This document shows, one piece after another, positions 22,797-33,408 of a stretch of 64,000 nt of DNA. The notes beneath the pieces are model-generated. The model searched no databases and was not told where the DNA came from. It was given only the letters and a program-made list of their open reading frames with translations. The DNA comes from Sporodiniella umbellata (taxonomy: Eukaryota; Mucoromycota; Mucoromycetes; Mucorales; Rhizopodaceae). Both the position numbers and the translations under genes were made by a program. Location: NCBI GenBank assembly GCA_025677835.1, contig JAIXMR010000012.1, positions 1-64,000 on the forward strand, written 5' to 3'. Within the stretch, counting starts at the first letter, position 1; the number at the start of each line of letters is the position of its first letter.

Positions 22797-23528
22797 TTAG
22801 AACTTTGTCCAGAGGGTACTTCTGTCCTTCTTCAAGACACAGTTCAACCCATTCTTTTGTCTTCTTTCTTTTACTTTGAGTTTGGCAGCAAAATTTATTG
22901 CTGCTCCGTAGTTTTCTCTACTATCAGGATCTTCCGAAACTTCAGCATCGCAAATCAAGTTGTCTTTCCTACCATTTATCGATAACAGCTGTATTGGATG
23001 CGCTCTTAGCAGCAAAACCAAGCACTCTACTATCCTACTTTTGCTTTACTTATAGGTCCTATCAATTTCAATTGATTGAGTGAATTTACCAGTATGATGG
23101 TGCTCTAGGGTCTGGCTGTCAATGTGAAGCTGCAATGTATAATATTGTATCGTAGGGCCGCCGCTGCCGCCAGACGGGTCATCAGGAATAGACTTGTAGC
23201 GACTGTTTAGAAACGATTCAAGTGCGATCAGTGGCTTTAGTGGTACCTTCAATCTTTGGCTTAACCAAGAATGAAATATTGCACTGTCCATAGTTTGCAA
23301 GAGTAAATACCAGGGAGCCAACTGTCTACGGTGTCAACTTTAATTTCTCCAGAAAGTCTTTCAAACAAGTAAAACTGACTCTACATTGAATTCTGAACTT
23401 GCCTGCAAGTAATACCTCACTGCTCTTTTCGTAAGCCATTCATTGACAGTGGGTTGGATCTTTAGATTGATGAAAGGAAAATCCATCTTTTTTGATTTAT
23501 TCGTACTCAACCCTGTTTTACCAACCAT
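22797..23528 (-). CDS. Unrecognised protein, three-exon model
   Basis: I do not recognise this gene. A consistent minus-strand model starts at 23528 (MVGKTGLSTNKSKKM). Exon 1 includes LKIQPTVNEWLTKRAVR; after an intron (donor GTATTA) exon 2 reads LAPWYLLLQTMDSAIFHSWL and ends near HIDSQTLEHHHT; a second intron (donor GTAAAT, about 63 nt) leads to exon 3 with CLVLLLRAHPIQLLSINGRK and NLICDAEVSEDPDS, ending TLWTKF. About 200 aa, no signal peptide, no clear membrane span, mixed charge; a glycine-rich loop (PSGGSGGP) lies in the middle. The good codon continuity across two plausible introns supports a real gene. The exon borders are a hand-made inference. Confidence 0.55.
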
Positions 23529-23630
23529 GGAAAGTAAATAAATAACGCTTTGAATGCGCGTGCAACCTCAGTCACTCGGATTTTTCAATTGTACGTCAGC
23601 TGTTTTGTTTCGTATCTCCTTTATTTATCT

Positions 23631-26600
23631 ATGTCAAGTATATTATTCAGTTCGGAATTCATAGCATCAAGTAATAGCCATGGATTCCGTGAGTTTTTAA
23701 CAAGGCTTATGAAAGTCACTAGCAAAAAAGTAAAAGAAGGATTTATGAGAAAAAAAAAGAAAAAGAAATGATAATAATAATACAATTGTATAATTGTGGT
23801 GAAATGCATACATTAGGAGGAAAGTGATCTGGTTCAAAAAGAATTGAGCTTTCTTTCTTCCAAGCTTGGAAATTCCATTGTAAGATTTACTCTTTGTGTT
23901 TCTTTTTTCTTTCCCTTTTTGCTGTTTTTCTCCCCTCTTTTTTTTTTTTTTCATTTGGCTCACTTTGTTATTGATGGGGCAAGTCCAAAAAGGAATATTT
24001 TGCAAGATTGATCCATTGTTTCATGTTGGGCTACTCAGTCGATTTTAGTATTATACATGCTGTCATGCTCACCCAAAGTGGACAGGATACTCTAGATAAA
24101 AGAACGGGTAAGTCCAACTTTGGATTCCTTAGGGATTTCTCATAATGTAGGCTATCTTGCTTGCTCCTTATTCTTGCAACACGATCATGAGTTGTCTATT
24201 ATGCTTGTCAATACGCTTCAGCAAGACTTGTGCAGTCAGAATCATTGGCATCAAAGTATTGCCTTAAATTCGCTATATTACTTGTATCACCCAGAAATAC
24301 CCGAGAGTGTGATCGATTTGGTTTTGAAAGCAATGGATGTACCAAAGTAAGTAAGCTTTGAAAGACCCATATTAACTATACCTAGGCAATTAGTTCGTAA
24401 AAAGGCTGTGATGGCTCTTTACTTCCTTTATGAAAAATATAGTATGCCTCTGGATAGAATCGAGTCCGCTCTGATCCAAGCCCTCCACGATAGGGATCAT
24501 AGTGTGGTGTTTGCCGCTTTATCCGTATGGAAAAAAGTTTTGGAAAAACAGGGTGCGGATATACTTTCTGTTGTTTACAGCATTCATCAACAGATCATTC
24601 AGAGAAAGGTCCCCAAATCGTTTACTTATCATGGGGTTTTAGCTCCATGGGCACAATTAGATTGCTTGGCTATATACCAGATTTATATTGAACAGCGTCA
24701 AAGGTATGTATCCTACAGAAAAGTTTTTTTTTTTTTTTTTGCTCTTGCTTTGTCTGAAACCCAGTGTAGCATACCGCAGGATATGCTTGATGTTGTGATA
24801 GATTGCTTGAATTCAGTAGCTAAAAAAGTAGATGCGGCTTATGGTACACAAACTAATATATTGATATTCCCCTTTCCCTCAAACTCTTGTTTCTAGCTAT
24901 CGTGTTGGGATGTATCAAATGCTTGGGCGCATTCCCTACACAGGATATAATGAACTATTTGGATCCATTTTTAAACTCGGCCAACCACAACCTAAAGTAC
25001 CTAGGCCTACTCGGTCTATCCTTTATAGAATCTCGTTTTTGGAAAGATGAATGGGGAGGAGTTCAATTGGGAAAGACCATTTTGGATTTTGCGGAAGATG
25101 ATACGATTGTATATAAGGTAGGGCATTTATAATAAGAAAAATCGTACATTAATTGTTTATTAAGGCGCTTGAGCTTTTGGAGTCCATTATGAGTGAAGGT
25201 ATCTTAAGGTCGATACTTCCTGACCTATTGAAAGGAATGGCAAAGAACGAAAAAGAAACCAACAAAATACTGGGTCCCACGGTGATCCAATGGGCCAACA
25301 CACATTACGTTGACAAAAACGAAGAGTATATTGCGGCACTGTTAGATGTTATGGTAGAATTTAAGAAGAACGCGGATCATGCCCTAGTTCAAGAACAATG
25401 CCAATTCATCGATCTACGTAAGTGTTTTGTAATTCGACATGTGTTTGAGACGTTGTATAGTGTTGGATGAAAAAGGTGTTACATTACAGGAGACAGTGAT
25501 CGCTTTTGCTTGTAGACTTTTAAAAGAAACAAGCGATGACATCTATGCTCCCGAGCTTACTATTTTTCTCTTTTCAGTGAGTTTTGCATGGCCTCATCAT
25601 TTTTGTTTTCCAGGAAAAATAACAGTGGCTGCCGTAGGTTGTGGGAAAATATAGTTATGTAAGCGAACAAGAAGATGTCGAATGGATGAAACTTATCCAA
25701 CGGTGGGTTTCATTTTTAGAAGGTAATTGTCTATTGTAGTTTTCCTATATTTATACAGAACAGACAGGGAGTCACAAATAGCCGGTCTAGCGGCACTAAA
25801 AAAGATTATCTTGAGATCCAGAACATGGCTCTCAAGCCTTCGAAAGTTGTTGAGTAAATGCTCTGAGTCTGTAGAAAAACAAGAGGTACGTGCGATACCC
25901 ATCATTCATACTTTTCTCGAGTAATAAATATAACCTCTCTTTCTGTTCATATAGCTGGCTGAGATAATGAAAGACAATACGTTTAAAAAGGAAGGTTGCT
26001 CTCCTATGGCTTCACCCAAAGTAATGCATATAGAAAAACGCTTATCATTGAACACAAACATATAGCTTTCGAGTAGCTCAAGAAGCTCTGGAAGACCAAT
26101 TAGGAGTTTCTCTAATCATAAAGCAGGTAGCTTATTTAATAAATACCATGTAACAAAACTTATATTACATCTAGATTCCGAGCGTCATCTTTATGGTTCT
26201 TTCAAAGAGTAAGGCCCTCCCATCAAAAAAAAAAAAAAGGGGGGGGAAGGAGATCTAACATTGAGTTTTCTACATAGGGATATGTCTGACTCAAAGGTAA
26301 GTCAGTTTGTATCTTTTCAACAGCAATCATTAAATATAGGCTGTGTCAGGTGAATAGGCGAGGTAGGTTTCTCTTAATATATGTGTAACATTTTATTCTG
26401 AACTCTGCTTGCGTGTGTGTATGTGTGTGCGCAGAAAGATTGGATGTTGGAGATGTAAGATTTTCCATTTTTTTTTCCTTTTTTATAACACCGCTTATTT
26501 TCCAGCAAAGTTTGGTTTCTAGTTTAATTAGTATGGAATTGGAAGATGCAAGTCCCATGACGACAGAGGAATTTGGAGAGCTCTGGATGTCTTATGATAT

Positions 26601-26847
26601 AGAAGAGAAGAGGGTGTTGGAGTGTAACGCTGCTCAGTGCGATGGATTAGCCCGTCAACTGAGTCAGAGCTGGAAAATTCAAATAGTGCAAGTGATTGGT
26701 CAGGAATTCATTGCCTTTGATACACAGGATCTTTTGATTCATGTCGCCATGAAACCAAAGGATCAACAATTTGAATTAACGATAAAAACAGAACATAATG
26801 TAAATCGAATTACCAAATTTTTATCGAATAAAAAATATTTAAAATAA
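23631..26847 (+). CDS. AP-4 adaptor complex epsilon subunit (large adaptin)
   Basis: Many small exons. The start is 23631 (exon 23631-23729, phase 0), with HGFREFLTRLMKVTSKK, then EESDLVQKELSFLSSKLG, then KKEYFARLIHCFMLGYSVDF and IIHAVMLTQSGQDTLDKRTG and YLACSLFLQHDHELSIMLVN. This 'LIHCFMLGY-VDF-IIHAVMLTQ...KRTGYL' block and VRKKAVMALYFLYEK are closest to AP-4 epsilon rather than AP-1 gamma or AP-2 alpha. Alpha-solenoid repeats fill the trunk. The C-terminal exon (from about 26530) has SPMTTEEFGELWMSYDIEEK, resembling an appendage platform subdomain. AP-4 works in trans-Golgi export. Yeast and most Dikarya lack it. Exon structure in the 25.5-26.5 kb part is uncertain. Its stop lies 145 bp from the convergent MADS-box stop. 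Confidence 0.85.
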
Positions 26848-26992
26848 CAATAACGGTTGAAGAAAAGAAATAAAAATGGCCATTTTTTTTTTTTTTTTTT
26901 TTTAGGCGTACGGTATCACATATAACTTAAATAGTGTGAGTAAAAAAAAAAAGATAATAATAATACTATTTTTCTATAAAGGCTTACGAGTG

Positions 26993-27540
26993 TTATGGGC
27001 ATATTGTGTTTTCATCCGCATCGGGTGAATTCAAACAGGATTGGATGAGGTTTTTGCCCTCTGGTTTAGTGACCAACGGTTGAAGCTTGGGGGTTGTAAA
27101 AGTATAAACGAGACCAGTTTCAGAGACAACAAGCAATAAAACCTGTGTGCCTGTTAGGGTACTCAACTCGTACGCCTTTAAAAAAAAAAAAAGAGTCAAC
27201 CTTCGTGGATTTCCATACTTTTATACGTTACCTTCTTCATAATACCAGCTTTTCTTTTTGAAAAGGTGATATGACGTCTTGTTTTATCTTCAATATATTC
27301 AATTTTTATCTTACGGCGACCAGAGCGCTTTACTGGCTTTTTTTCGTCTTCGTCCTCGTCGTCCTCAAGATCGTCATTGTCCATTTGGCCATTATCCATA
27401 ATAACTTGTCCTAGCTGAGGAAGAGATGGCTGTTGTTGTTGTTGTTGTTGCTGTCTCATTATTCCAGGAAGGAGAGAGTTTGTTTGTGGTTGTTGGACCA
27501 TGTAGGCAGGCTGATTTGGGTAATAACCTGTAGATTGCAT
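26993..27540 (-). CDS. MCM1: SRF/Mcm1-type MADS-box transcription factor
   Basis: Two exons (start 27540; intron about 27180-27233 with poly-T before the acceptor). A glutamine-rich N-terminus with an eight-Q run (QQQQQQQQPSLPQ) and an acidic stretch (DDLEDDEDEDEKK) precede the MADS box: GRRKIKIEYIEDKTRRHITF, SKRKAGIMKKAYELSTLTG, QVLLLVVSETGLVYTFTTPK. The SAM-type extension KLQPLVTKPEGKNLIQSCLN follows, as in Mcm1 and SRF. The protein is short and ends just after it. Nuclear homodimeric regulator binding CC(A/T)6GG-type sites with partner factors; mating, cell cycle and arginine-type targets are known in yeast but not testable here. Confidence 0.95.
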
Positions 27541-29289
27541 ATTAACTTTTTCAGGGAAGTGTTTTACTCTAATTGGGAAAAAAAATAAAATCCAGTTTGG
27601 ATGTTTTTACTCTTTTGTTAAAACACCTCAAAGTTTATTGCCCGGTGACCGGCTCGGACAATGGGGTACAGTGTTTGCATAAAAAAGGTAGAGGCTCTAC
27701 AGATGAACAGTAATAAAGTATGCTCATGGCAAAAATAAGGATTTTCGACTCAGTTTTAGCTTTTCAGAGTCTCTCTTCCCCTCTTTTGTTTTATTGATAT
27801 TTTACATTTGTGCTACACCTTTTTCTTTTTTAGGTGTCTTAGTGATAAGCCAACAAGGCATATGGTCTACACCTTATAGCCATATGGCTATGGCTGAATA
27901 TTCAAGGGACGACAGATAATCACCATCTTTTAATATTTATGCATTCAACTCCTTAGTTCGACCTGAATTTCTCCTTTATTGATTTAACAGTTACGACATT
28001 TCGAAATAATAGCAAAAGTGTTGGGCGGGTGAACAGTGACATAATATACTTGGACTTTTCTTTTATAAAAATCAAAACTTTTTGAGGCTTTAGAGCTAAC
28101 CGTATATCGGCTTTGATATAGCGCTATGACTTAGAGAGGTATAGATCATTGCAGCTCTATTCTGACAGCCTTTTTACGTCAATGAGGTTAAATATGCAAA
28201 ACACTATAGAATTACTTCATTTGGAGTTCATTGGCCGCACAATTTGGCTACCTAGTCTCTTTAGTCAAGTTGCACCTCCCTTTCTTTTTATATCAAAAAA
28301 CTGTGTCTATAGAAAAAAAAAAAGGATTATTTGCTCTTATCAAACGCTTGGTTAAACAGAGAGTCATAGTATTTCGAAATATGTACACACATTTAGCGAA
28401 ATGGCAATTATTTCAGAAACTCTCAAACTAAGTATACCAGCCTTTTGTTTTATTCTTTAAAACACTTTCATTTTGCTCCTGGACATCACAAACTTTAAAG
28501 CAACTCACTTTTTTATATACAAGTGCTCTAATACAAAACCTTTTTTTTTTCCCCTCTTTTACTTGGTTTGGACAACGGAAAAGGGCAAGTGCATTATTTT
28601 TTTTACAAAAAAGTATTTTTACAGAAAAATGCAGTGATTGCAAAAGTGGCTTTGAGGGCGACATACAGTATGCTTGTTCATATATATATACCATCAAGAA
28701 ATATTCAGAGAACAGCCGTACCCAAAAGCATTTCTGACAAAGGCTTCTATTGACTTTTTTATATATATTCACATCAACAGCAGTTAGAGTCCGGTGCTCT
28801 ATTATGTAGCCTGGAGAGCTTGAAAGGGCTGAATGTAAAAGATGTACTATGGAGCTTGAAATAGTTGTATAAACGATCTAAAGTAAATTGGATAGCTGTG
28901 ACAAACTGGCCATACTTTGTAGTGCTTTGTCATTTTATTATAGATATTTGTACCCAAGGACTGTACAAAGCTTAGTTTGAGTAGAGTGTAAACAAATCCC
29001 TTAGATTCTTGAAAGGTGCTTATTCCATCGTAATCAGGTGTCCATTGATTTTTCATGTTACACTTTACATGATCGTCTAGATTGATTTGAAGCTCGGAGC
29101 TATCAGAAATATATGTCCCGTAGAGCCTGCGCCATTATTTTTTTTCTCTCCTAATAGGATGATAGCCTCTTGTATTGTTCCATTTCCAAAAAAAAAAAAA
29201 AAAAAAAGGTCGAGTAATAATCGTCGAATGGGGATTGAAATATTAACGTTACTTACTGAGTATGGACTTATGCTATATTTAGTGTATTT
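27541..29289. other. Intergenic region
   Basis: About 1.7 kb upstream of the MADS-box gene. AT-rich with poly-A (29189-29207). No gene supported. Confidence 0.5.
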
Positions 29290-30040
29290 TCAGATTTGTT
29301 CTTTTCTTCAGTAATCATGCTTTGCAGCTGTTGTTCTAGAGTATCTATCCTTTCTTTTTTCAAATTCTTAAATGCATAGTATAAATGTATTTACTACAGT
29401 TTATCACAGTATTGTTTCTTATCATACTGCATATCTCTATGTTTTTTATGAATCTGTACCTGTTGCTATCATATAATCTATAAGTGCTGTCGATAATTTC
29501 CATAGTATCTTCCTTCAAGAACCTTTCATATATATCAGCAAATAGATATATGGTTCGCCTATTATATTTGTCTATAGTCACTGCTTTCCACTTTTTTTAT
29601 GGTTTCTTTTCAATTTACCTATAATATTTTTTACTTCTTTGTCTTGGTTAGACTTGGTATACTCTTTTCTAGGTTTGGGTTTCATCAACGTCGCACTACA
29701 TATCGCTACTTTCTAGTTGATAATGCCCATTCATATCAATATTGTCTATGGAAGTAGGCGATTTTAGTGGCGAAGTTGGTTACTGTTGTTGTGGCAGTTG
29801 TGGTGTGTTTACATTATTTTCCGCTCTGTTTTCTATTCGTTGAACAACATCTTGTAAGGTCGCCTTTTTCTTCTTGGTTCTTTGGAAATACTCAATTAAA
29901 ATGTTGTTTAGACTACCCAAATCTCTAATATCGTGTTATTTTATATTACACCCTAATTTAAGATAGCTTTCACAGTTTTTACACGAATTCATACAATAAA
30001 CATATTTTACATCTAACGGTTTTTCACTTTTTAGTTATAG
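29290..30040 (-). pseudogene. Decayed coding relic of unknown family
   Basis: On the minus strand, segments with protein-like composition follow one another in changing frames. They run from VKYVYCMNSCKNCESYLKLG (Cys-rich, knuckle-like) through IRDLGSLNNILIEYFQRTKK, TLQDVVQRIENRAENN and a PQLPQQQ stretch, then RKEYTKSNQDKEVKNIIGKL in another frame, then TIYLFADIYERFLKEDTMEI, and finally LKKERIDTLEQQLQSMITEE in a third frame. Several TAA/TAG stops interrupt them. This looks like a multi-frameshift pseudogene, possibly part of a mobile element; I cannot name the parent family. Confidence 0.5.
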
Positions 30041-30316
30041 TACAAAATTATATAATCTAAAAGAGGAGAATTTGTGTCACATTGCTTAAACTCCATTTGT
30101 TTAGAAAATATGGCCCATAACGGGTAATGTGCTTCCTTGAAGTACATAATTTTGTTTTGAGTTTATAAACTCGCTTACTCAATAAAACTGGACAAACGGT
30201 CTCTGGTTTCGTACCGATTAGTCGTGTCAACCAAAAAAAAAACCTTATTGATCCATTTATTTTTTCCTTTTTTTTTGAACACTTTGTTGACAAGAGAGTG
30301 GAAGCTTGGTCATTGA

Positions 30317-31988
30317 TTACAGCTTTGCTTTCATCAGTTTAACTACCTTGACCTGTGTATATTCCTGAAGCGCATACTCTCCTAGCTCTTTTCCAAAACC
30401 AGATTGTTTGTAGCCACCAAATGGGGTTGAGTCGTCGAATATATCGTAGCAATTAATCCAAATAGTTCCAGCCTTAATCTCGCTTGATAATTTAGTGGCC
30501 ACATCGATGTTTTGTGTGTAAACGCCACCGGCCAGTCCATAGTCAGAGTCATTTGCTAGGTCGATTGCTTCTTGAATAGTTTTGAAAGTGCCAATAGAAG
30601 CTATAGGGCCAAAGATCTCTTCGCGCATAATACGCATACCATTATGGCAGTTTGTAAAGATGGTAGGTCTAAAGTAGTAGCCAGTCTTTCCGATTCTTTC
30701 GCCTCCGTACACTAATTTGGCACCCTCTTTCTTTCCTAACTCGACATACTTGAGGCATTTTTCTAAGTGGGCTTTGTTGATTTGAGGTCCTTGTGCTGTG
30801 TCTGCATCAAAGGGGTCTCCGACTTTGATTTTCTTCGTTTCTTCAATAAACAGTTTCAGAAATTCGTCATGTACAGATTCATGGACGAAAATTCTGGTTC
30901 CAGCACTACAACACTGTCCGTGGTTACTGAAAACGCCTATACTAGCCCAAAAAGCCGCTTTTTTAAGATTAGCATCAGCACATACAATCTGTGCCGATTT
31001 TCCTCCTAATTCGAGCTGAAGTTTCTTTATGCCACTAACGCTGGATTCTATAATCTTTTGGCCTGTCGCAGTAGAACCTGTAAACGCCATCTTGCTAATT
31101 TTAGGATGGCTAGACAAATATGTGCCCGTAGTGTGTCCATATCCCGTAATAATGTTGATTGCACCCTTGAAAAAAGAAGTTAGTACGCTTTTTACTTTGT
31201 TTTGCTTCTCTGCTTACCGGGGGGAACTGTGCTTCTTTAACAAGCTCTGCGAATTTAAGTACCGATAAAGGAGTTACTTCTGATGACTTCATTACAACTA
31301 ACATTTGTCAATTTTTTTAGTCAACATCTATATAAGGGACCATAGACATTTTCAAAAAAAAAAAAATGCTTACTGCAGTTTCCAGCTGCCAAAGCAGGGG
31401 CAAACTTCCATGCGGCCATCATAATGGGATAATTCCAAGGAATTACGGCACCTACAACACCCAGTGGCTCATGTAGAGTGTAGCATAGTTTGTTATGAGT
31501 GGTATCGATTGTTTTGCCATGAATTTTATCAGCCCAACCAGCATAATATCGAAAACAGCTAATAGATGCATCTACATCCGCATCTCGAGCAACAGTAAAG
31601 ACCTTCCCGTTGTCAACAGCTTCTAATTGAGCCAGCTCTTCCTTGTCGCGCTCCATCAAATCCGCAAGTTTGTTCAGGAAACGGCTTCGGTTTGAAGGAG
31701 AAACTGTACGCCAAATTTTAGAGTAGCAATGATGAGCAGCTTCTACAGCTAAATTGACATCACTTTCATCTGCAGAGTGAACCTTGCAAATTACTTCCTC
31801 GTTCGCTGGGTTGATGGTATCAATCAATGGTCCACGACCGGGAACAAACTCGTTATTGATAAATAACTGCGTATGTACTGGGACATAAAAATCGTTTGGT
31901 TTTTTTTTATTTATTTATTCGTTTAGTTTTTACCTTTAACTGTCTTCTTATTAGAAAGGTGAATTGTCTGAATATCGGCTTGGGTCAT
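30317..31988 (-). CDS. NAD(P)-dependent aldehyde dehydrogenase, ALDH1/2-like
   Basis: Four exons from the start at 31988 (MTQADIQTIHLSNKKTVK) to the stop at 30317. The assembled protein of about 500 aa has the coenzyme-site motif VGAVIPWNYP, the glycine motif FTGSTATGQKI, the general-base motif LELGGKSAQIV, and the catalytic cysteine in NHGQCCSAGTRIFV. The C-terminus has EEIFGPIASI, TIWINCYDIFDDSTPFGGYK and GKELGEYALQEYTQVK, as in cytosolic ALDH1/ALDH2-type enzymes that oxidise acetaldehyde and similar aldehydes. No clear mitochondrial presequence, so probably cytosolic. One intron lies after AAGNC; its proper acceptor restores CIVMKSSEVTPLS, where most relatives have KPSE. Confidence 0.93.
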
Positions 31989-33202
31989 CGTTATGTAACG
32001 TAAATGAATAAGTAGAAAACATCTAAAAGTACTTATTTATATATTTTGTTATCTATCAGTTATTTTCTCACATATGCATAAGATTTTATCATTCCAAACT
32101 TGGATTTGGATGATAAACAGTGTAACTATTATTTGTAATGAGACTTTTCCCACGTAAAAAGTGGTCTTTGTCATATCGAAATTTAGATCGTTTAAAACTG
32201 CAAGGCTTCACATTTTCTTTTTAAAAACTATTTAAGAACATATTTTGTTCCATGAGAGTCGTATCAATAATATGTCTATTCTATTTGCAGCTTATCGTCC
32301 ATTGATCTGTAATGTAATGCCCGAATCAATGCCTAAAAAATAATCTCAATGGCTGACATAACAGAAGAGTGTTTATTACACAAACTGAGTTTCAAAGTGG
32401 TGGATTTGCGCGAGTAGAAGTTTTTTTTTCGGTTTATCAGTTTCAAAGTCTGTATAATACTGCTTTTTTTTTAAAAAAAAAAATCTTCAGTAGCTGCTTT
32501 GGATACTAAAAGATATTGATAGTCTTAGGCCCACATTTAACAAATTTGACAGTTCATAGTTTTACAAGCCCTTAAAGCACTACAAAGAATATTGTGCTAG
32601 ATTAGAGCAGCATGCTCAATTTATGATATGTATTTTTATGCAAGTGTAGCCTACGATTTAATACGGATTTTGTAACAAGCACTAGTCATAGTACTGTTAA
32701 GTAGCGAGACTGTTGCTTTATCTAAACTTAAGCGTGTGATGTTAGTTAGTAGACGTCTGTGTGTATTACTAAGTTTTGTGAAAAGAGGTTTAGATTTGGT
32801 AGGCTTTTGATTACTGTAAAGTGGCTATTACACTGAAACCAGTTGAACACAGACCTTGCTCTACAACAATATTTAACATCGATGAAAATGGATGGCGGCT
32901 TTCTACAACGCGACAATGCTATATGAATTAAAATTTTCAAATGTCTGCTCATTTTTTGACTATCAACAAAGACTATCAAGTCCGTTTTGATGAGGGCGTA
33001 CTTACATATGCTAAAAGACAAAAGTAGTCATATACTATAGAAAAAAAAACCAAAGTACCTAATTCACTCCAAAATCCAAATATGATTAATAATAATGGGT
33101 TACTTAAGGGCCAACTCTTGTAAAGCGAAACTAGAAGTTTAAAAACTAAAATATTCAAGTAATTCTTTGCACTTTACTTATAGGCACATAGAGACTGTCT
33201 TA
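31989..33202. other. Intergenic region upstream of the ALDH gene
   Basis: AT-rich, no coding region supported. Contains an A/T homopolymer junction at 32464-32482. Confidence 0.5.
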
Positions 33203-33279
33203 CAGTGTTTCCAAAATTGATGTCGTACGTTTTTGTATAATTTGTATTATAAAACGCGACATTGATTTTGGAAACACTG
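33203..33279. mobile_element. Short MITE-like fold-back element, Tc1/mariner type
   Basis: A 77-bp element bounded by near-perfect 23-bp terminal inverted repeats (CAGTGTTTCCAAAAT... at 33203 and its complement ending at 33279, two mismatches), directly flanked on both sides by TA (33201-33202 and 33280-33281). The TA duplication and CAGTG...-type ends are standard for Tc1/mariner. The inside is almost entirely palindromic, so no transposase can be encoded; non-autonomous. Confidence 0.75.
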
Positions 33280-33302
33280 TAAACCTAAAAGAAAATAAAA
33301 TC

Positions 33303-33408
33303 AATTCGCTTTTTTATTGGTGAAAATTCGAAATGAATTTTGGGGATAACCAAAGCAAAAAATGAGTCCTAACCAAAACGAATTTTGGACAATAAAAAAG
33401 CGAAAATT
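33303..33408. repeat. Second inverted repeat next to the MITE
   Basis: Arms of about 28-30 bp (33303-33330 beginning AATTCGCTTTTTTATTG, and 33379-33408) are complementary with a 2-bp indel and a few mismatches, separated by 48 bp. It lies 23 bp from the MITE end. It could be a subterminal fold-back part of the same mobile-element family or a second element. Confidence 0.65.

Noticed and set aside
23340..23420. A GC-AG intron in the unrecognised gene (GCAAGT donor).
   Set aside because: A normal GTATTA donor slightly upstream joins exon 2 in frame equally well, so the rare class is not needed.
29290..30040. Reading TAA/TAG as glutamine gives a long open frame here, suggesting a reassigned genetic code.
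   Set aside because: Other frames carry more protein-like stretches in parts of the region (RKEYTKSNQDKEVK, DTLEQQLQSM), so frameshifted decay is simpler; all neighbouring genes use TAA/TAG as normal stops.
32746..33158. Minus-strand open frames close to the MITE, possibly transposase remains.
   Set aside because: No DDE/DDD motif or helix-turn-helix pattern seen; length and composition fit chance.
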